The translations under genes were made by a program, and so were the position numbers. From contig OX359189.1 in NCBI GenBank assembly GCA_947172415.1, positions 3,858,501 through 3,922,500 of the forward strand: a DNA stretch of 64,000 bases, in the 5' to 3' direction. Source of the DNA: Chondrosia reniformis. Taxonomy: Eukaryota; Porifera; Demospongiae; Chondrillida; Chondrillidae. Below are positions 22,240-33,884 of the stretch, one piece after another (position 1 is the first letter of the stretch; each line of letters starts with the position of its first letter). The notes under the pieces were generated by a model. It did no database searches, was not told where the DNA came from, and worked only from the letters and a program-made list of their open reading frames with translations.

Positions 22240-22889
22240 TAGACAAGTCACAAATAGGGAGTCTTATGTGTGGCTTTCTGAGGGGAGACTCAGACCTCAA
22301 ACTGAGGCTCTGATTCTCGCAGCCTAAGATGATGTGCTGCACACTAGGTGGTACCGAAATAGGATTCTGAGGATTTTTAGCCTCCTAATGTGCAGAGAAT
22401 GTGGCAAGGCTATGGAAACGGTCAAACACATACTAAACATGTGTGAGCCCTCTTTACAAAGAGAGGCATGACCGGGCAATACTGATAGTGTTGTGGAGAT
22501 TGTTGAAAGAATATGGATTCAAGCAGGAAGAGCCCTGGTACAAATTAGAAACAAAACCAGTCTATGAGAATAGGTCTGTCAAAATCTTGTGGGATCCTAG
22601 TATCCCTACAGATGAAGAAATGACAGAAAGAAGGCCAGACTTAGTGGTTGAGGATTGGCTATGTAAGTCCATCTACATTATTGAAATGTCAGTTCCTACT
22701 GACAGCAATATTAATGGAAGATGGCAAGAGAAGTTCCAAAAGTACCAGAAGCTGGCGGCTGATAGGAGGAAACAATTTAGGGGCTACCGAATTAAGGTAG
22801 TCCCGATGATAATTGGTGCTTTGGGGACAGTGGAGACGCTCCTGGAAGACCTTAGGGGAATTCCAAAGCTGTCAAAAAGTGCAGTATAA
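22240..22889 (+). pseudogene. LINE C-terminal part: CCHC finger and restriction-like endonuclease
   Basis: Continues the LINE frame cut at 11067 (RQVTNRESYVWLSEGRLRPQ). A CCHC knuckle follows: C-x2-C-x7-H-x4-C in CRECGKAMETVKHILNMC near 22391-22445. Then the endonuclease: RRPDLVVED and IYIIEMSVP supply the PD...E core, EKFQKYQKLA the downstream basic motif, and VVPMIIGALGTVETLL closes the domain, in the order of R2-type restriction-like endonucleases. An in-frame TAA sits just before the finger and a frame change follows it (open frame 22443-22889), so the copy is dead. In an active element this domain would nick the target for reverse transcription. Confidence 0.88.
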
Positions 22890-23251
22890 GTGATGAGAGC
22901 CATGCAGAGAATTGTTCTCTGTTCGGCTGTGAGGATATTGAGGCGACATCTATCTGTTGAGGGATTGGGGCCTGGACAATAAGTAGTCCTGTACCAGTCC
23001 TTGCCTGTCGACCTCTGGAAAGCAGTGGTGGATTGGTGTATGGAGGTACTCCCTCCTATTATGACGGTCAACTTTGGCCCGACGTGCAGCTGTCTGCTGC
23101 TGCCAGAAGGAGGCAAAGCCGAGGCTTCTGGCTAAAAACCCGAAGAAGGGAAAACATAACTGACTGAGGGTTGTCCAAGCCAGATACTCCTTGCCTTAGT
23201 AAGCTAAGGCAAGAAGTAACAAGGTTCTCTGTAAAGGCTTTTGTTTCTAAA

Positions 23252-24117
23252 GTGTGAAATTGTTGTATGTACTAGATATATATACTAGTTGTAAGTACTA
23301 GCTGTATGTACTAGTTATATGTACTAGTTGTATGTACTAGTTGTATGTACTAGTGGTAAATACTAGTGATTAGCTGCATGTACTGGTTATTTGTAATAAT
23401 TGTATGAACTAGTTGTATGTACTAGGTGTGTGCACTAGTAACAATTTGTATTGACTAATTGTATGTACTAGTTGTAGGTACGGGTTGTATGCATATAGTT
23501 ATATGTATCAGTTGCATGTACCAGTTGTGTGAAATTGTTGTATGTACTGGTTATATACACTAGTTGTATGTAATAGTTGTATGTACTGGTAACTAGTTGT
23601 ATGTAGTTATATGTACTACTTGTATGTACTAGTTGTGTGTATTTTTTGTATACTAGTTAAATTTACTAGTTGTAATTACTAGTTTTATGTACTAGTTTAA
23701 TGTATATACTAGTAACTAGATGTATGTACTAGTGTGTTCTAGTTTTATTTACTAGTTGTATGTACTATCTGTATGTGCTAGTTGTATGGACTAGTAAGCA
23801 GTTGCATGTACTAGTTATATGTACTAGTTGTATGTACTAGTTATATTTACTAGGTGTATGTTCTAGAAACAAATTTTATTTACTAGTTGTATGTGCTAGT
23901 TCTATGTGCTAGTTGTATGTAGTTGTATGTACTTATTGTATGTACTAGTTGTGTGTACTTGTTATATGCACTTGTTATATGTACTAGTGGTATGTACTAA
24001 TTGTATGTTCTAGTTGTATGTACTAGTAAGTAGTTGCATGTACTAGTTATATGTAGTAGTTGTATGTACTAGTTGTATATATTTACTAGTTGTTTGTACT
24101 AGTATCTAGTTGTATAT
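23252..24117. repeat. 13-bp minisatellite array
   Basis: TTGTATGTACTAG orientation, starting with the LINE target duplication. About 23490-23940 is duplicated almost exactly at 25647-26095. Confidence 0.93.
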
Positions 24118-24896
24118 ACTAGTGTTATCAGAGAGTACGGTAGTACGGTAGTACTCTCTATGTAGGGATGGAAAGGGTTGTTTTGTTTTCCCTATACATT
24201 GGTATAGGAGCAATAATCCGAAATAGGCTGAAAATCGCCGAAAAAAGCTATGTATAGTTAAAAATACACCAGCCATGCTATAAACTGGCCTTATAGGCAA
24301 GTGACTGTGTTCCGCTAGCAAATGTGCGAACTTTGAAATATCCCATTTTAGTTTTCTTCTTCTTCATCTTCTTCATCTTCTTCATCTTCTTTGCCCGCTG
24401 TTACTAAACAAGGAAATAAGTTTTCGGGCTACTTCTGAAGTGAAAATACTCCAAATTTTCTGCGCTGTATTCTTTTATAGAAGCGAGAACGATAACGTTA
24501 TTATTGAGCATGACAATTTTCGTGGGCCAAGAGTCAAGGCTTCAATAAATTCGTCATTTTAATGATGTCATATTCAGTCGAAGATTGCGAAACAAAAATG
24601 GTCTATTATATAATTCCTAGCTTATGCTCCATAAAAAGTACAGAAACTAGAGAATAATAAAGATTTTCTACAAAAATAGTAGAAGATGTAGGGATGGCAC
24701 AAAAAGCACAGAAACAAGAAAGGGATGTTACACAGCCAAGATTTATTTATGCATAAATCCTACAAGAAAGGGTGTTGTATGATTCATGCATAAATACTTC
24801 TTCGCTGTGTAACATCCCTTCTCTTGTTTCTGTGCTTTTTGTGCCATCCCTTTATCTTCTACTATTTTTGTAGAAATGTTTTATTATTCACTAGTA
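24118..24896. mobile_element. Short hairpin-rich element H, copy 1
   Basis: Left end is a small hairpin, ATCAGAGAGTAC...GTACTCTCTATG, followed by GTAGGGATGG. The right third (24646-24893) is a ~245-bp foldback with terminal TCTAC and CACAGAAACAAG arms meeting at an ATTCATGCATAAAT loop. The same element lies inverted at 51106-51812. A CTT trinucleotide run is at 24356-24392. No transposase; probably non-autonomous. Confidence 0.82.
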
Positions 24897-27800
24897 TACT
24901 AGCTGTATGTACTCTTTTTAAGCACTAGTTGTATGTACTAGTTGGGTGTAATTTTGGTATCTACTAGTTATATTGACTAGTTGTAGTTAAAATTATATGT
25001 ACTAGTTCTATATATTAGTCACTAGTTGTATATAATACTTGTATGTACTATTTGTATGTTCCATTTGTATGTACTCGTTATATGTACTGGTTATATGTAT
25101 TAGTTCTATGTCCTAGTTGTAGTTCTAGTTGTATGTAGTATATAGTTGCATGTACTGGTTGTATGTACTACTTTGGTTTTGTGCACTAGTTGTTTGTAAT
25201 TGTTGTATGTACAACTTATATGTACTAGTTGTATGTACTAGTTGTATGTAGTTATATATATATGTATTAGTTGTGTGTACTAATTGCAGGTATATATTAG
25301 TTGTATATACTAGTTATATGTACTTGTTGTTTGTACTTATCTGTACTAGTCTTATGTACTAGTTGTGTGTCTAGTAGGTAGAAGCATGAACTAATTGTAT
25401 GTACTAGTAACTATCAGTATATACTATTTGTATGTACTAGTTATTTGAACTAGTTGTATGTAGTTATATGTACATGTTGTATTTACTAGTTGTTTGTACT
25501 AGTGTATGTACTAGTTATATGTACTTGTTGTATGTAATAGTTGCATTTACTAGTTGTATATATATATGTTCTAGTTAGTAGTTGTATGTACTAGTTATAT
25601 GTACTAGTTGTATGTACTAGCTGTATGTCCTAGTTGTATGCATATAGTTATATGTATCAGTTGCATGTACCAGTTGTGTGAAATTGTTGTATGTACTGGT
25701 TATATACACTAGTTGTATGTAATAGTTGTATGTACTGGTAACTAGTTGTATGTAGTTATATGTACTACTTGTATGTACTAGTTGTGTGTATTTTTTGTAT
25801 ACTAGTTAAATTTACTAGTTGTAATTACTAGTTTTATGTACTAGTTTAATGTATATACTAGTACCTAGATGTATGTACTAGTGTGTTCTAGTTTTATTTA
25901 CTAGTTGTATGTACTATCTGTATGTGCTAGTTGTATGGACTAGTAAGCAGTTGCATGTACTAGTTATATGTACTAGTTGTATGTACTAGTTATATTTACT
26001 AGGTGTATGTTCTAGAAACAAATTTTATTTACTAGTTGTATGTGCTAGTTCTATGTGCTAGTTGTATGTAGTTGTATGTACTTATTGTATGTACTAGTTG
26101 TATATATATATGTTCTAGTTAGTAGTTGTATGTGCTAGTTATATGTACTAGTTGTATGTACTAGCTGTATGTCCTAGTTGTATGTACTAATTGTATGTAC
26201 TAGTAACAATCTGTATTTACTAGTTGCATGTACTAGTTATATGTACTAGTTGTTTGTACTAGTTGCATGTACTAGGTGTATGTACTAGTTGTATGTAGTT
26301 ATCTATACTAGTTGTATGAAGTTATATATACTAGTTGTATGTACGAGTTGTGTGTAATTGTTGTATGAACTAGTTATATGTAATAGTTGTTTGTACTAAT
26401 TGTATGTACTAGTTTTATGTAATAGTAACTAGTTGAATGTACTACTTGAATGTACTAGTTGTATGTACTAGTTGTATGTACTAGTTATATGTAACAGTTG
26501 CAAGTACTAATTGTATGTACTAGTTGTATGTTCTAGTAACTAGTTGTATGTACTACTTGTATGTACTAATTGTATGTACTAGTTTTATGTACTAGGAAGT
26601 AGTTGCATGAAATAGTTATATGTACTAGTTGTATGTACTCGTTGTATGTACTAATTACATGTACCAAATGTGTTTAGTTATATGTAATAACTGTATGCAT
26701 ATACTAGTTGTGTGTAATTGTTATATGTACTAGTTATAAGTACTAGTTTGTACTAGTTATATGTACATGTTCTATGTACTACTTGTATGTACTAGTTGGA
26801 GTTATATACTAATAACTAGTTGTATGTACTGGTTGTGTGTACTAGTCGTAAGTAATAGTTGTTTGAACCAGTTTTATGAAGTTATATGTACTACTGGTAT
26901 GTACAAGTTGTGTGTAATTTTTGCACGTACTAGTTATATTTACTAGTTGTAGTTACTAATTCTATGTACTAGTTGTATGTACTAGTTGTTTGAACTGGTT
27001 GTATGTATTTATATGTACTACTTGTATGTACTAGTTGTGTGAAATTTGTGTATGTAGTAATTATAAATTCTAGTTGTAGTTACTAGTTATATGTACTAGT
27101 TGTATGTGTTAGTTGTATGTGCTAGTAACTAGAGATATGTACTAGTTGTATGTTCTAGTTATATTTACTAGTTGTATGTACTAGTTGTAAGTAGTAGTAA
27201 CTAGTTGTGTGTACCACTTTTATGTACTAGTTGTAAATACTAGTTGTATGTACTAGTTGTTTGTAATTGTTCAATGTACTAGTAATATGTACAAGTTGTA
27301 TGTACTAGTTGTATGTAGTGATATGTACTAGTTGTATGTACTAGTTGTGTGTAATTGTTGTATGTACTAGGTATATGTACTAGTTGTATTGACTAATTGT
27401 ATTTACTAGTTGTATGTACTAGTAAGTAGTTGCATGTACTTGTTATATCTTAGTTGTATATACTGGTTGTATGTACTAGTTTTATGTGCTAGTTATAACT
27501 ACATGTTCTATGTTCTACTTGTATGTACTAGTTGGATGTACTAGCTGCATGTACTAGTTATATGTAACACTTGTATGTACTACGTGTATGTATAAGTTGT
27601 GTGTAATTTTATGTACTAGTTGTATATACTAGTTGTGTAAAATTGTTGTATGTACTGGTTATATGTTCTAGTTGTATGTACTAGCTGAATGTACTAGTTA
27701 TAAGTACATGTTCTATGTTCTACTTGTATGTACTAGTTGGATGTACTAGCTGCATGTACTAGTTATATGTAACACTTGTATATATTAGGTGTATGTTCTA

Positions 27801-29509
27801 GTTGTGCGTACTAGTAACTAGTTGTACGTACTAGTTGTATGTACTAGTTGTTTTTACCAGTTGTATATATATATATTAGTTGTTTGAACTATTGTATGTA
27901 GTTGTATGTACTAGTTTTAAGTACTAGATGTGTGTAATTGTTGTAACTACTAGTTATATGTACTAGTGTATGGACTATTTGTATGTATCAGTTGTATGAA
28001 CTAGTTAGTATATAGTTGCATGTCCTAGGTGTAGGTTCTAGTAACAATCTGTATTTACTAGTTGTATGTACTAGTTGTTGTACTAGTAACTAGTTGTATG
28101 TACTATTTGTATGAACTAGTTCTAAGTATTAGTTTATGTACTAGTTGTGTGAAATTGATGTATGTACTAGTTATATGTACTAGCTGTATGTAGTCGTTAT
28201 ACGTACTAGTTGTATTTACTCATTGTGTGTACTAATTGTATGTACTAGTAACTAGTTGTTTGTACTAGTTGTATGTACTAGTTGTGTGAAATTTTTTTAA
28301 ATACTAGTTATATGTACTACATGTATGTTCTAGTTATATGTACTAATTGTATGAACTAGTTATATGTGCTTGTTGTATATACTTATAACTAGTTGTATGT
28401 ACTAGCTGTATGTACTATGTGTATGTAGCTGTATGTACTACTTGTAAGTACTAGTTGGGTGTATGTTTGTATACTTGTTATCTTTATTAGTTGTAGTTAC
28501 TAGTTTTAGCTACTACTTGTATGTACTAGTTGTATGAACTAGTTGTATGTACTAGCTGCATGAACTAGTTATATGTACTAATTGTAAGTACTAGTTGTAT
28601 GTACTAGTTGTATGTACTAGTAACTAGTTGTATGTACTAGTTCAATGTACTAGTTAAATGTACTAGTTCAATGTACTAATTTTATGTACTAGTTGAATGC
28701 ACTAGTTGTTTTTACAAGTTGTATGTACTAATTGTAAGTACTAGTTGTATGTACTAATTGTAAGTACTAGTTGTATGTACTAATTGTCTTTAATTGTTGT
28801 AACTACTAGTTATATGTAATAGTTGTATGTACTAATTGTATATGTATTAGTTGTATGTACTAGTAAGTATATAGTTGCATGTACTAGTTGTATTTACTAG
28901 GTGTATGTTCTAGTAACAATCTGTATTTACTGGTTGTATGAACTAGTTGTATGTACTAGTTGTATGTAGTTATATGTACTATTTGTATGTACTAGTTGTG
29001 TGTATTGTTATATGTACTGGTCATAGGTACTAGTTGTATGTACTAGTTTTATGTACTAACTGTATATACTAGCTGTATTTACTATATAGTTGTATGTACT
29101 AGTTGTGTTAAAGTTGTGTATGTACTAGTTATATTTACTAGTTGTAGTTACTAATTTTATGTTCTAGATATATATACTAGTTGTATGTACTAGTAACTAG
29201 GTATATGTTATTGTTCTATGTACTAGTTCTATGTACTAATTGTAAGTACTAGTTGTATGTACTAATTGTAAGTACTAGTTGTATGTACTAATTGTAAGTA
29301 CTAGTTGTATGTACTAATTGTCTTTAATTGTTGTAACTACTAGTTATATGTAATAGTTTTATGTACTAATTGTATATGTATTAGTTGTATGTACTAGTAA
29401 GTATATAGTTGCATGTACTAGTTGTATTTACTAGGTGTATGTTTTAGTAACAATCTGTATTTACTGGTTGTATGAACTAGTTGTATGTACTAGTTGTATG
29501 TAGTTATAT
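24897..29509. repeat. 13-bp minisatellite array with higher-order repeats
   Basis: Longest uninterrupted array in TTGTATGTACTAG orientation. Variants recur in fixed series, for example TTGTGTGAAATTGTTGTATG and TAACAATCTGTATTTACTAG. About 28725-29235 is a ~510-bp block repeated from 29235 on; the second copy is interrupted by the Tc1/mariner element. No genes. Confidence 0.93.
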
Positions 29510-29705
29510 AGTGTGTGCCATCATAACGTGCCCCTTCAAAATTCTGCCATATTTTGGTCTCATAAGCTTTTAAATGTGACTACTGTAATATCCTTGTTTA
29601 ATTTTTGATATTTTAATTAAAAGGACTGAGGAATAGCAAAAAAATGGTTTTAGCCAATCAGATCACTGTTGCTAAGATGCAAACTAGGGATTACATCATT
29701 TTTGA

Positions 29706-29954
29706 TTGCGAAATATTAAAAAATTAAATGGCCGACTTTTTGTTACTGATTTATTGTTGATTGTTTTGATGACATGGAGACAGCAAAAAGAGAACCACTA
29801 CAAGTTCCTTGGAGAAGGTAAGGAAACCAAAAAAATGAAAAACAATGAACTAATTAGGTCTGAGGATGAGGATGTCCAATTAGAGGAAGATCTCTTTATT
29901 GAAGCAGATTCTAGTAGTGATTATGACAGTGATAATGAGCATGAAGATAGGTAA
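29706..29954 (+). CDS. Possible 5' exon or N-terminal segment of the Tc1/mariner gene
   Basis: 82-codon frame whose second half is strongly acidic (SEDEDVQLEEDLFIEADSSS), an arrangement common in the N-terminus of this transposase group. It is in a different frame from the main gene. Possible donors lie at 29817 (AAG|GTAAGG) and at the frame end (ATAG|GTAATA), but none gives a clean phase with an obvious acceptor, so splice structure or a frameshift remains open. Confidence 0.4.
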   Translation: MRNIKKLNGRLFVTDLLLIVLMTWRQQKENHYKFLGEGKETKKMKNNELIRSEDEDVQLEEDLFIEADSSSDYDSDNEHEDR

Positions 29955-30025
29955 TATGGTTTTTTTATGAAGGTGCTAGGGAAACTTACACAGAATGGAT
30001 TGATGGCCTTGAAAGAGATGACAAA

Positions 30026-31528
30026 ATGATGTTGAGTGTTTTTTTGATGGATTTTGTGATTAACAACTTTGGTTTAAAAGTGAAGGAGTCATCAAAACTC
30101 ACTGCCACATGGATAAATATGGGAGAGAAAACCATTAGAGGATGGAGAAGTAAGTATTACAAGTCATGTGGAAGTTTCTGTGACTTTAAGAGAGGCAAGC
30201 ACAGGAGGCACTGCCTTTTAGATGATGAAGACTTGAAAGAACAGTCCTTAACATGGATACGTTTAAAGGCCTATAATAAAAAAGGACCTAGGCTGACAGC
30301 CAAAATGTTTCAAGACTATGTTAATGACAACCTAATCCAATCTACCAGCCATAATAGGAATATCCCACAAAGTATATCCTTACGCACTGCCTACAGGTGG
30401 TTACATCTTCAGGGTTTTAACTATAAAAGAGACCAAAAAGGTACTTATGTAGATGGTCATGAACGTGAAGATGTTGTTGCCTACAGACAGCAGTTTATCC
30501 GCAAAATTGACATTCTACAAAACAGCCATCTTCCACCCCCACTGGGTACTGATAACCTTACTGCCAGCTACACTGTGGGAAAACTAGATGCAACATGCAA
30601 ATTGGTTCTCATTTTCCATGATGAATCCGTTTTTCATTCGAATGAAGATATTGCTTATCATTGGATTGAGCATGGTAGGAGTTTCTTCAAGCCAAAAGGC
30701 GATGGCAAGGGAATTATGGTCAGCGATTTTGTTGAAGAATACGGTGGCATGTTAACTCTGACTGATAGAGAATATGAAGAAATTCGGCCAGAATTCCCTA
30801 ATTTGCCCAAGAAAGCACGAGAACTCATAGAAATAGGTTCAGCAGCAGATGGTTACTGGACTAATTACAAATTCCTAAGTCAGGTGGAAAAAGCTGTTAC
30901 CATTGCTGAACTAAAATACCCCTCCAGCAGTCATAGCTTGGTCTTCATTTTTGATCAGAGCTCAAACCATCGAGCTTTTGCTGAAGATGCCCTGAATGCG
31001 AAACGAATGAATGTAGGACCTGGTGGTTCTCAACCCTTTATGCATGACACAATCTGGAATGGGAAGAGACAAACAATGGTAGACAACCATGGTGTGCAAA
31101 AAGGTCTCAAAATGGTACTACAAGAACGAGGGATTGACACTTCTCAAATGGTAAAGGCAGATATGATTAACTGTTTGAGTAACATGCACGATTTCAAATT
31201 TGAAAAGAGTAAGGTGGAAAATCATATAGCAACAAGAGGTCACAGGTGTCTTTTTCTGCCCAAATTCCATTGTGAACTCAACCCGATTGAAAGAGTATGG
31301 TGTAGAGCTAAACTTTATGCCAGAAACCAATGCGACTACACATTTCAGCATCTACGCCAAACAGTGCAACCAGCACTTGATTCAGTTACAACTGATGATG
31401 TCAGGAAATACTTCAGAACATTTAGAGACTATATAGAAGCCTATAAGAAGAATTTGGGAGTAGTAGAAGCAGAAGAAGAAGTGAAGATATATAAATCCCA
31501 TCGTCATATTTTTTCACCTAATTCATAG
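30026..31528 (+). CDS. Tc1/mariner superfamily DDE transposase
   Basis: 500 residues from the annotated ATG. The frame is open upstream to 29955 and reads GARETYTEWIDGLERDDK there, so the true protein is longer. An N-terminal DNA-binding region includes TIRGWRSKYY and LRTAYRWLHLQGFNYKRD (helix-turn-helix-like, residues about 35-135). Catalytic residues: Asp199 (LIFHDES), Asp310 (FIFDQSSNH), Glu422 (CELNPIERVW). Spacing between the second Asp and Glu (111 residues) is long because of an insertion with GPGGSQPFMHDTIW. All three acidic residues are present, so the enzyme could be active. It would excise the element and reinsert it at TA in the nucleus. The gene lies alone between the inverted ends. 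Confidence 0.88.
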   Translation: MMLSVFLMDFVINNFGLKVKESSKLTATWINMGEKTIRGWRSKYYKSCGSFCDFKRGKHRRHCLLDDEDLKEQSLTWIRLKAYNKKGPRLTAKMFQDYVNDNLIQSTSHNRNIPQSISLRTAYRWLHLQGFNYKRDQKGTYVDGHEREDVVAYRQQFIRKIDILQNSHLPPPLGTDNLTASYTVGKLDATCKLVLIFHDESVFHSNEDIAYHWIEHGRSFFKPKGDGKGIMVSDFVEEYGGMLTLTDREYEEIRPEFPNLPKKARELIEIGSAADGYWTNYKFLSQVEKAVTIAELKYPSSSHSLVFIFDQSSNHRAFAEDALNAKRMNVGPGGSQPFMHDTIWNGKRQTMVDNHGVQKGLKMVLQERGIDTSQMVKADMINCLSNMHDFKFEKSKVENHIATRGHRCLFLPKFHCELNPIERVWCRAKLYARNQCDYTFQHLRQTVQPALDSVTTDDVRKYFRTFRDYIEAYKKNLGVVEAEEEVKIYKSHRHIFSPNS

Positions 31529-32013
31529 CCAGCTAAACCTTGGATAATTGCTTTTTTCAAATTTTTGTTCTGTAATCTTTCTTACTTTATGCATACTTCT
31601 TTTAATCATATCACTATAAAAGAATTTCCTTTAACAATTAATTTTAAATTTCTATATATATGATACCATATATTCGATAAATTTACCTTGATAAAGTCTC
31701 CAAAAAGGAAGAAATCTAAATTCCGCTCTGTAACATTTAGAGGTAATACCCTTGTAAAGGTTTTCACTAAAATCTATAGTTAATGTACAAAGCTGCTATT
31801 CAAAAATTCTAAATAAGGGAGAATTTGAAAGTGCGGCCATTTTCTAGAGATTTCGCAACTTGTGTTACCATGGCGACACAAAAAGTTTATATCTTAATCA
31901 CAATTTCTTAAGTAATCACTCTTACAAATTTTGTACATGTTGCTCATTCCAAATTTGAATTTGATCAAAATATACATTATAATATTTTGGGGCAAGTTAT
32001 GGTGGCACACACT

Positions 32014-33884
32014 ATATGTACTATTTGTATGTACTAGTTGTGTGTATTGTTATATGTACTGGTTATAGGTACTAGTTGTATGTACTAGTTGTATGTACTA
32101 GTTTTATGTACTAACTGTATATACTAGCTGTATTTACTATATAGTTGTATGTACTAGTTGTGTTAAAGTTGTGTATGTACTAGTTATATTTACTAGTTGT
32201 AGTTACTAATTTTATGTTCTAGATATATATATTAGTTGTATGTACTAGTAACTAGGTATATGTAATTGTTCTATGTACTAGTTCTATGTACTAATTGTAT
32301 GTACTAGATGTTTGTACTAGTTGTATTTACTAGTTATTTGTCCTTGTTGTATGTACTAGTTGTAGGTCCTAGTTGTACATATGTTTTAGTTAGTACTTGT
32401 ATATACTAGTTATATGGATTAGTTGTATATACAAATGGAATGTTCTAGTAACAATCAGTATTTACTGGTTGTATGTATTAGTTGTATTTGCTAGTTGTGT
32501 GTAATTGTTGTATGCATATACTTTTTATAAGTACTAGTTGTATATACTAATTGTATGAACTGGTTGTATATACTAGTAAGTGGTTCCATAAACTAGTTAT
32601 TTCTACTGGTTGTATGTACTAGTTGTATGTACTAGTTGTATGAACTAGTTCTATATATATACTAGTTTTCTGTACTAACTGTATGTACTAGTTGTATGTA
32701 CTAGTGGTATGTTCTAGTTGTCGGTAATTTTTGTATCTACTAATTATATTTACTAGTTGTAGTTACTAGTTGTATGTACCGCTTATATGTACTATTTATA
32801 TGCACCCGTTATATGTACTGGTTATATGTACTAGTTCTATGTCCTAGTTGTTGTACTATATAGTACTTTATAGTTGTATTTACTGGTTGTATGTACAAGT
32901 TGTATGTACCAGTTGAATGTACTTGTTGTATGTACTAGTTGTATGTACTAGCTGTATATATTAGCAAGTAGTTTTATGTACTTGTTATATGTAATAATTG
33001 TGTGTACTAGTTTTATAAAGTAAGTGTATGTACTAGTAACAATCCGCATTTACTAATTGAAGGTACTAGTTGTATGTACTAGTTGAATGTAGTTGTATGT
33101 TCTAGTTTTATGTACTAGTGACTAGATGTACGTACTAGATGTATGTACTAGTTGTATGTACTAGTTTTGTGTACTAGTTTTATGTACTAGTTGTATGTAG
33201 TAGTTGTGTGTAATTGATGTATTGTCTAGTTATATCTACTTTTTTAATGTACTAATTGTATTTACTAGTTGTATGTACTAGTAAGTTGTTGTATGTACTA
33301 GTTATATGTACTAGTTGTATGTACTAGTTGTATGTACTAATAGTTTGTACTAGGCGTGTGTAATTGTTGTATGTACTAGTTATATATACCAGTTGTATGC
33401 ACTAATTGTATGTACTTGTTGTATGTACTAGTAAGTACTTGCATGTACTAGTTATATGTTCTAATTGTATGTACTAATTTTATGTACTAGTTTTATGTAC
33501 TAGTAAGTAGTTGCATGGTTGCTGGTACTAGTTGTATTTACTAGTTGTATGTATGTTCTAGTTAGTAGTTGTGTGTACTAGTTGTATGTTCTGGTTGTAT
33601 GTACTAATTGTATGTACTAGTAACAATCTGTATTAACTAGTTGCATGTACTAGTTGTAAGTACTAGTTGTGTGTAGTAGTTGTATGTACTAGTAACAATC
33701 TTTATGTACTAATTTTATGTACTAGTTGTATGTAGTTATATGTACTAGTTGTATTTCCAAGTTGTGTGTAATTATTGTACGAACAATTTATATGTACTAG
33801 TTGTATGTACTAATTGTATGAACTACTTCTATCTACTAGTATGTAGTTGCCTGTACTAGTTGTATGCCCTAGTTGTATGTATAT
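32014..33884. repeat. 13-bp minisatellite array up to the strand switch
   Basis: TTGTATGTACTAG orientation. Its first ~280 bp complete the higher-order copy interrupted by the Tc1/mariner element. At about 33885 the unit orientation reverses without an intervening element. Confidence 0.92.

Larger units (their letters stand above)
10426..23251 (+). mobile_element. 5'-truncated LINE with restriction-like endonuclease, split by an 11.2-kb insertion
   Basis: LINE sequence occupies 10426-11067 and 22240-23251. The outer ends are flanked by the 16-bp direct repeat GTGTGAAATTGTTGTA, as expected of target-primed insertion into the array. The left part opens with a 26-bp sequence present twice (10432-10457, 10460-10486). 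Joining the parts at a single TA makes the reading frame continuous (SYH then RQVTNRESYVW). The last ~360 bp (22890-23251) are non-coding 3' sequence. The RT catalytic core is absent because of 5' truncation. Confidence 0.88.
29510..32013 (+). mobile_element. Tc1/mariner-type element, 2.5 kb
   Basis: Inverted ends GTGTGTGCCATCATAACGTG and its near complement (~24 bp), with TA on both sides. Comparison with the uninterrupted repeat copy at 28970 shows an empty site TTATATGTAC, consistent with a TA duplication, though the TATA context leaves a base or two of ambiguity. Carries one long transposase gene on the + strand. Non-coding 3' part is 31529-32013. Confidence 0.88.

Noticed and set aside
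26761-26946. Open frames in the minisatellite such as MYMFYVLLVCTSW (also 52083-52328)
   Set aside because: They are translations of the tandem unit (repeating LVCTSCMY-type text) with no start context or domain.
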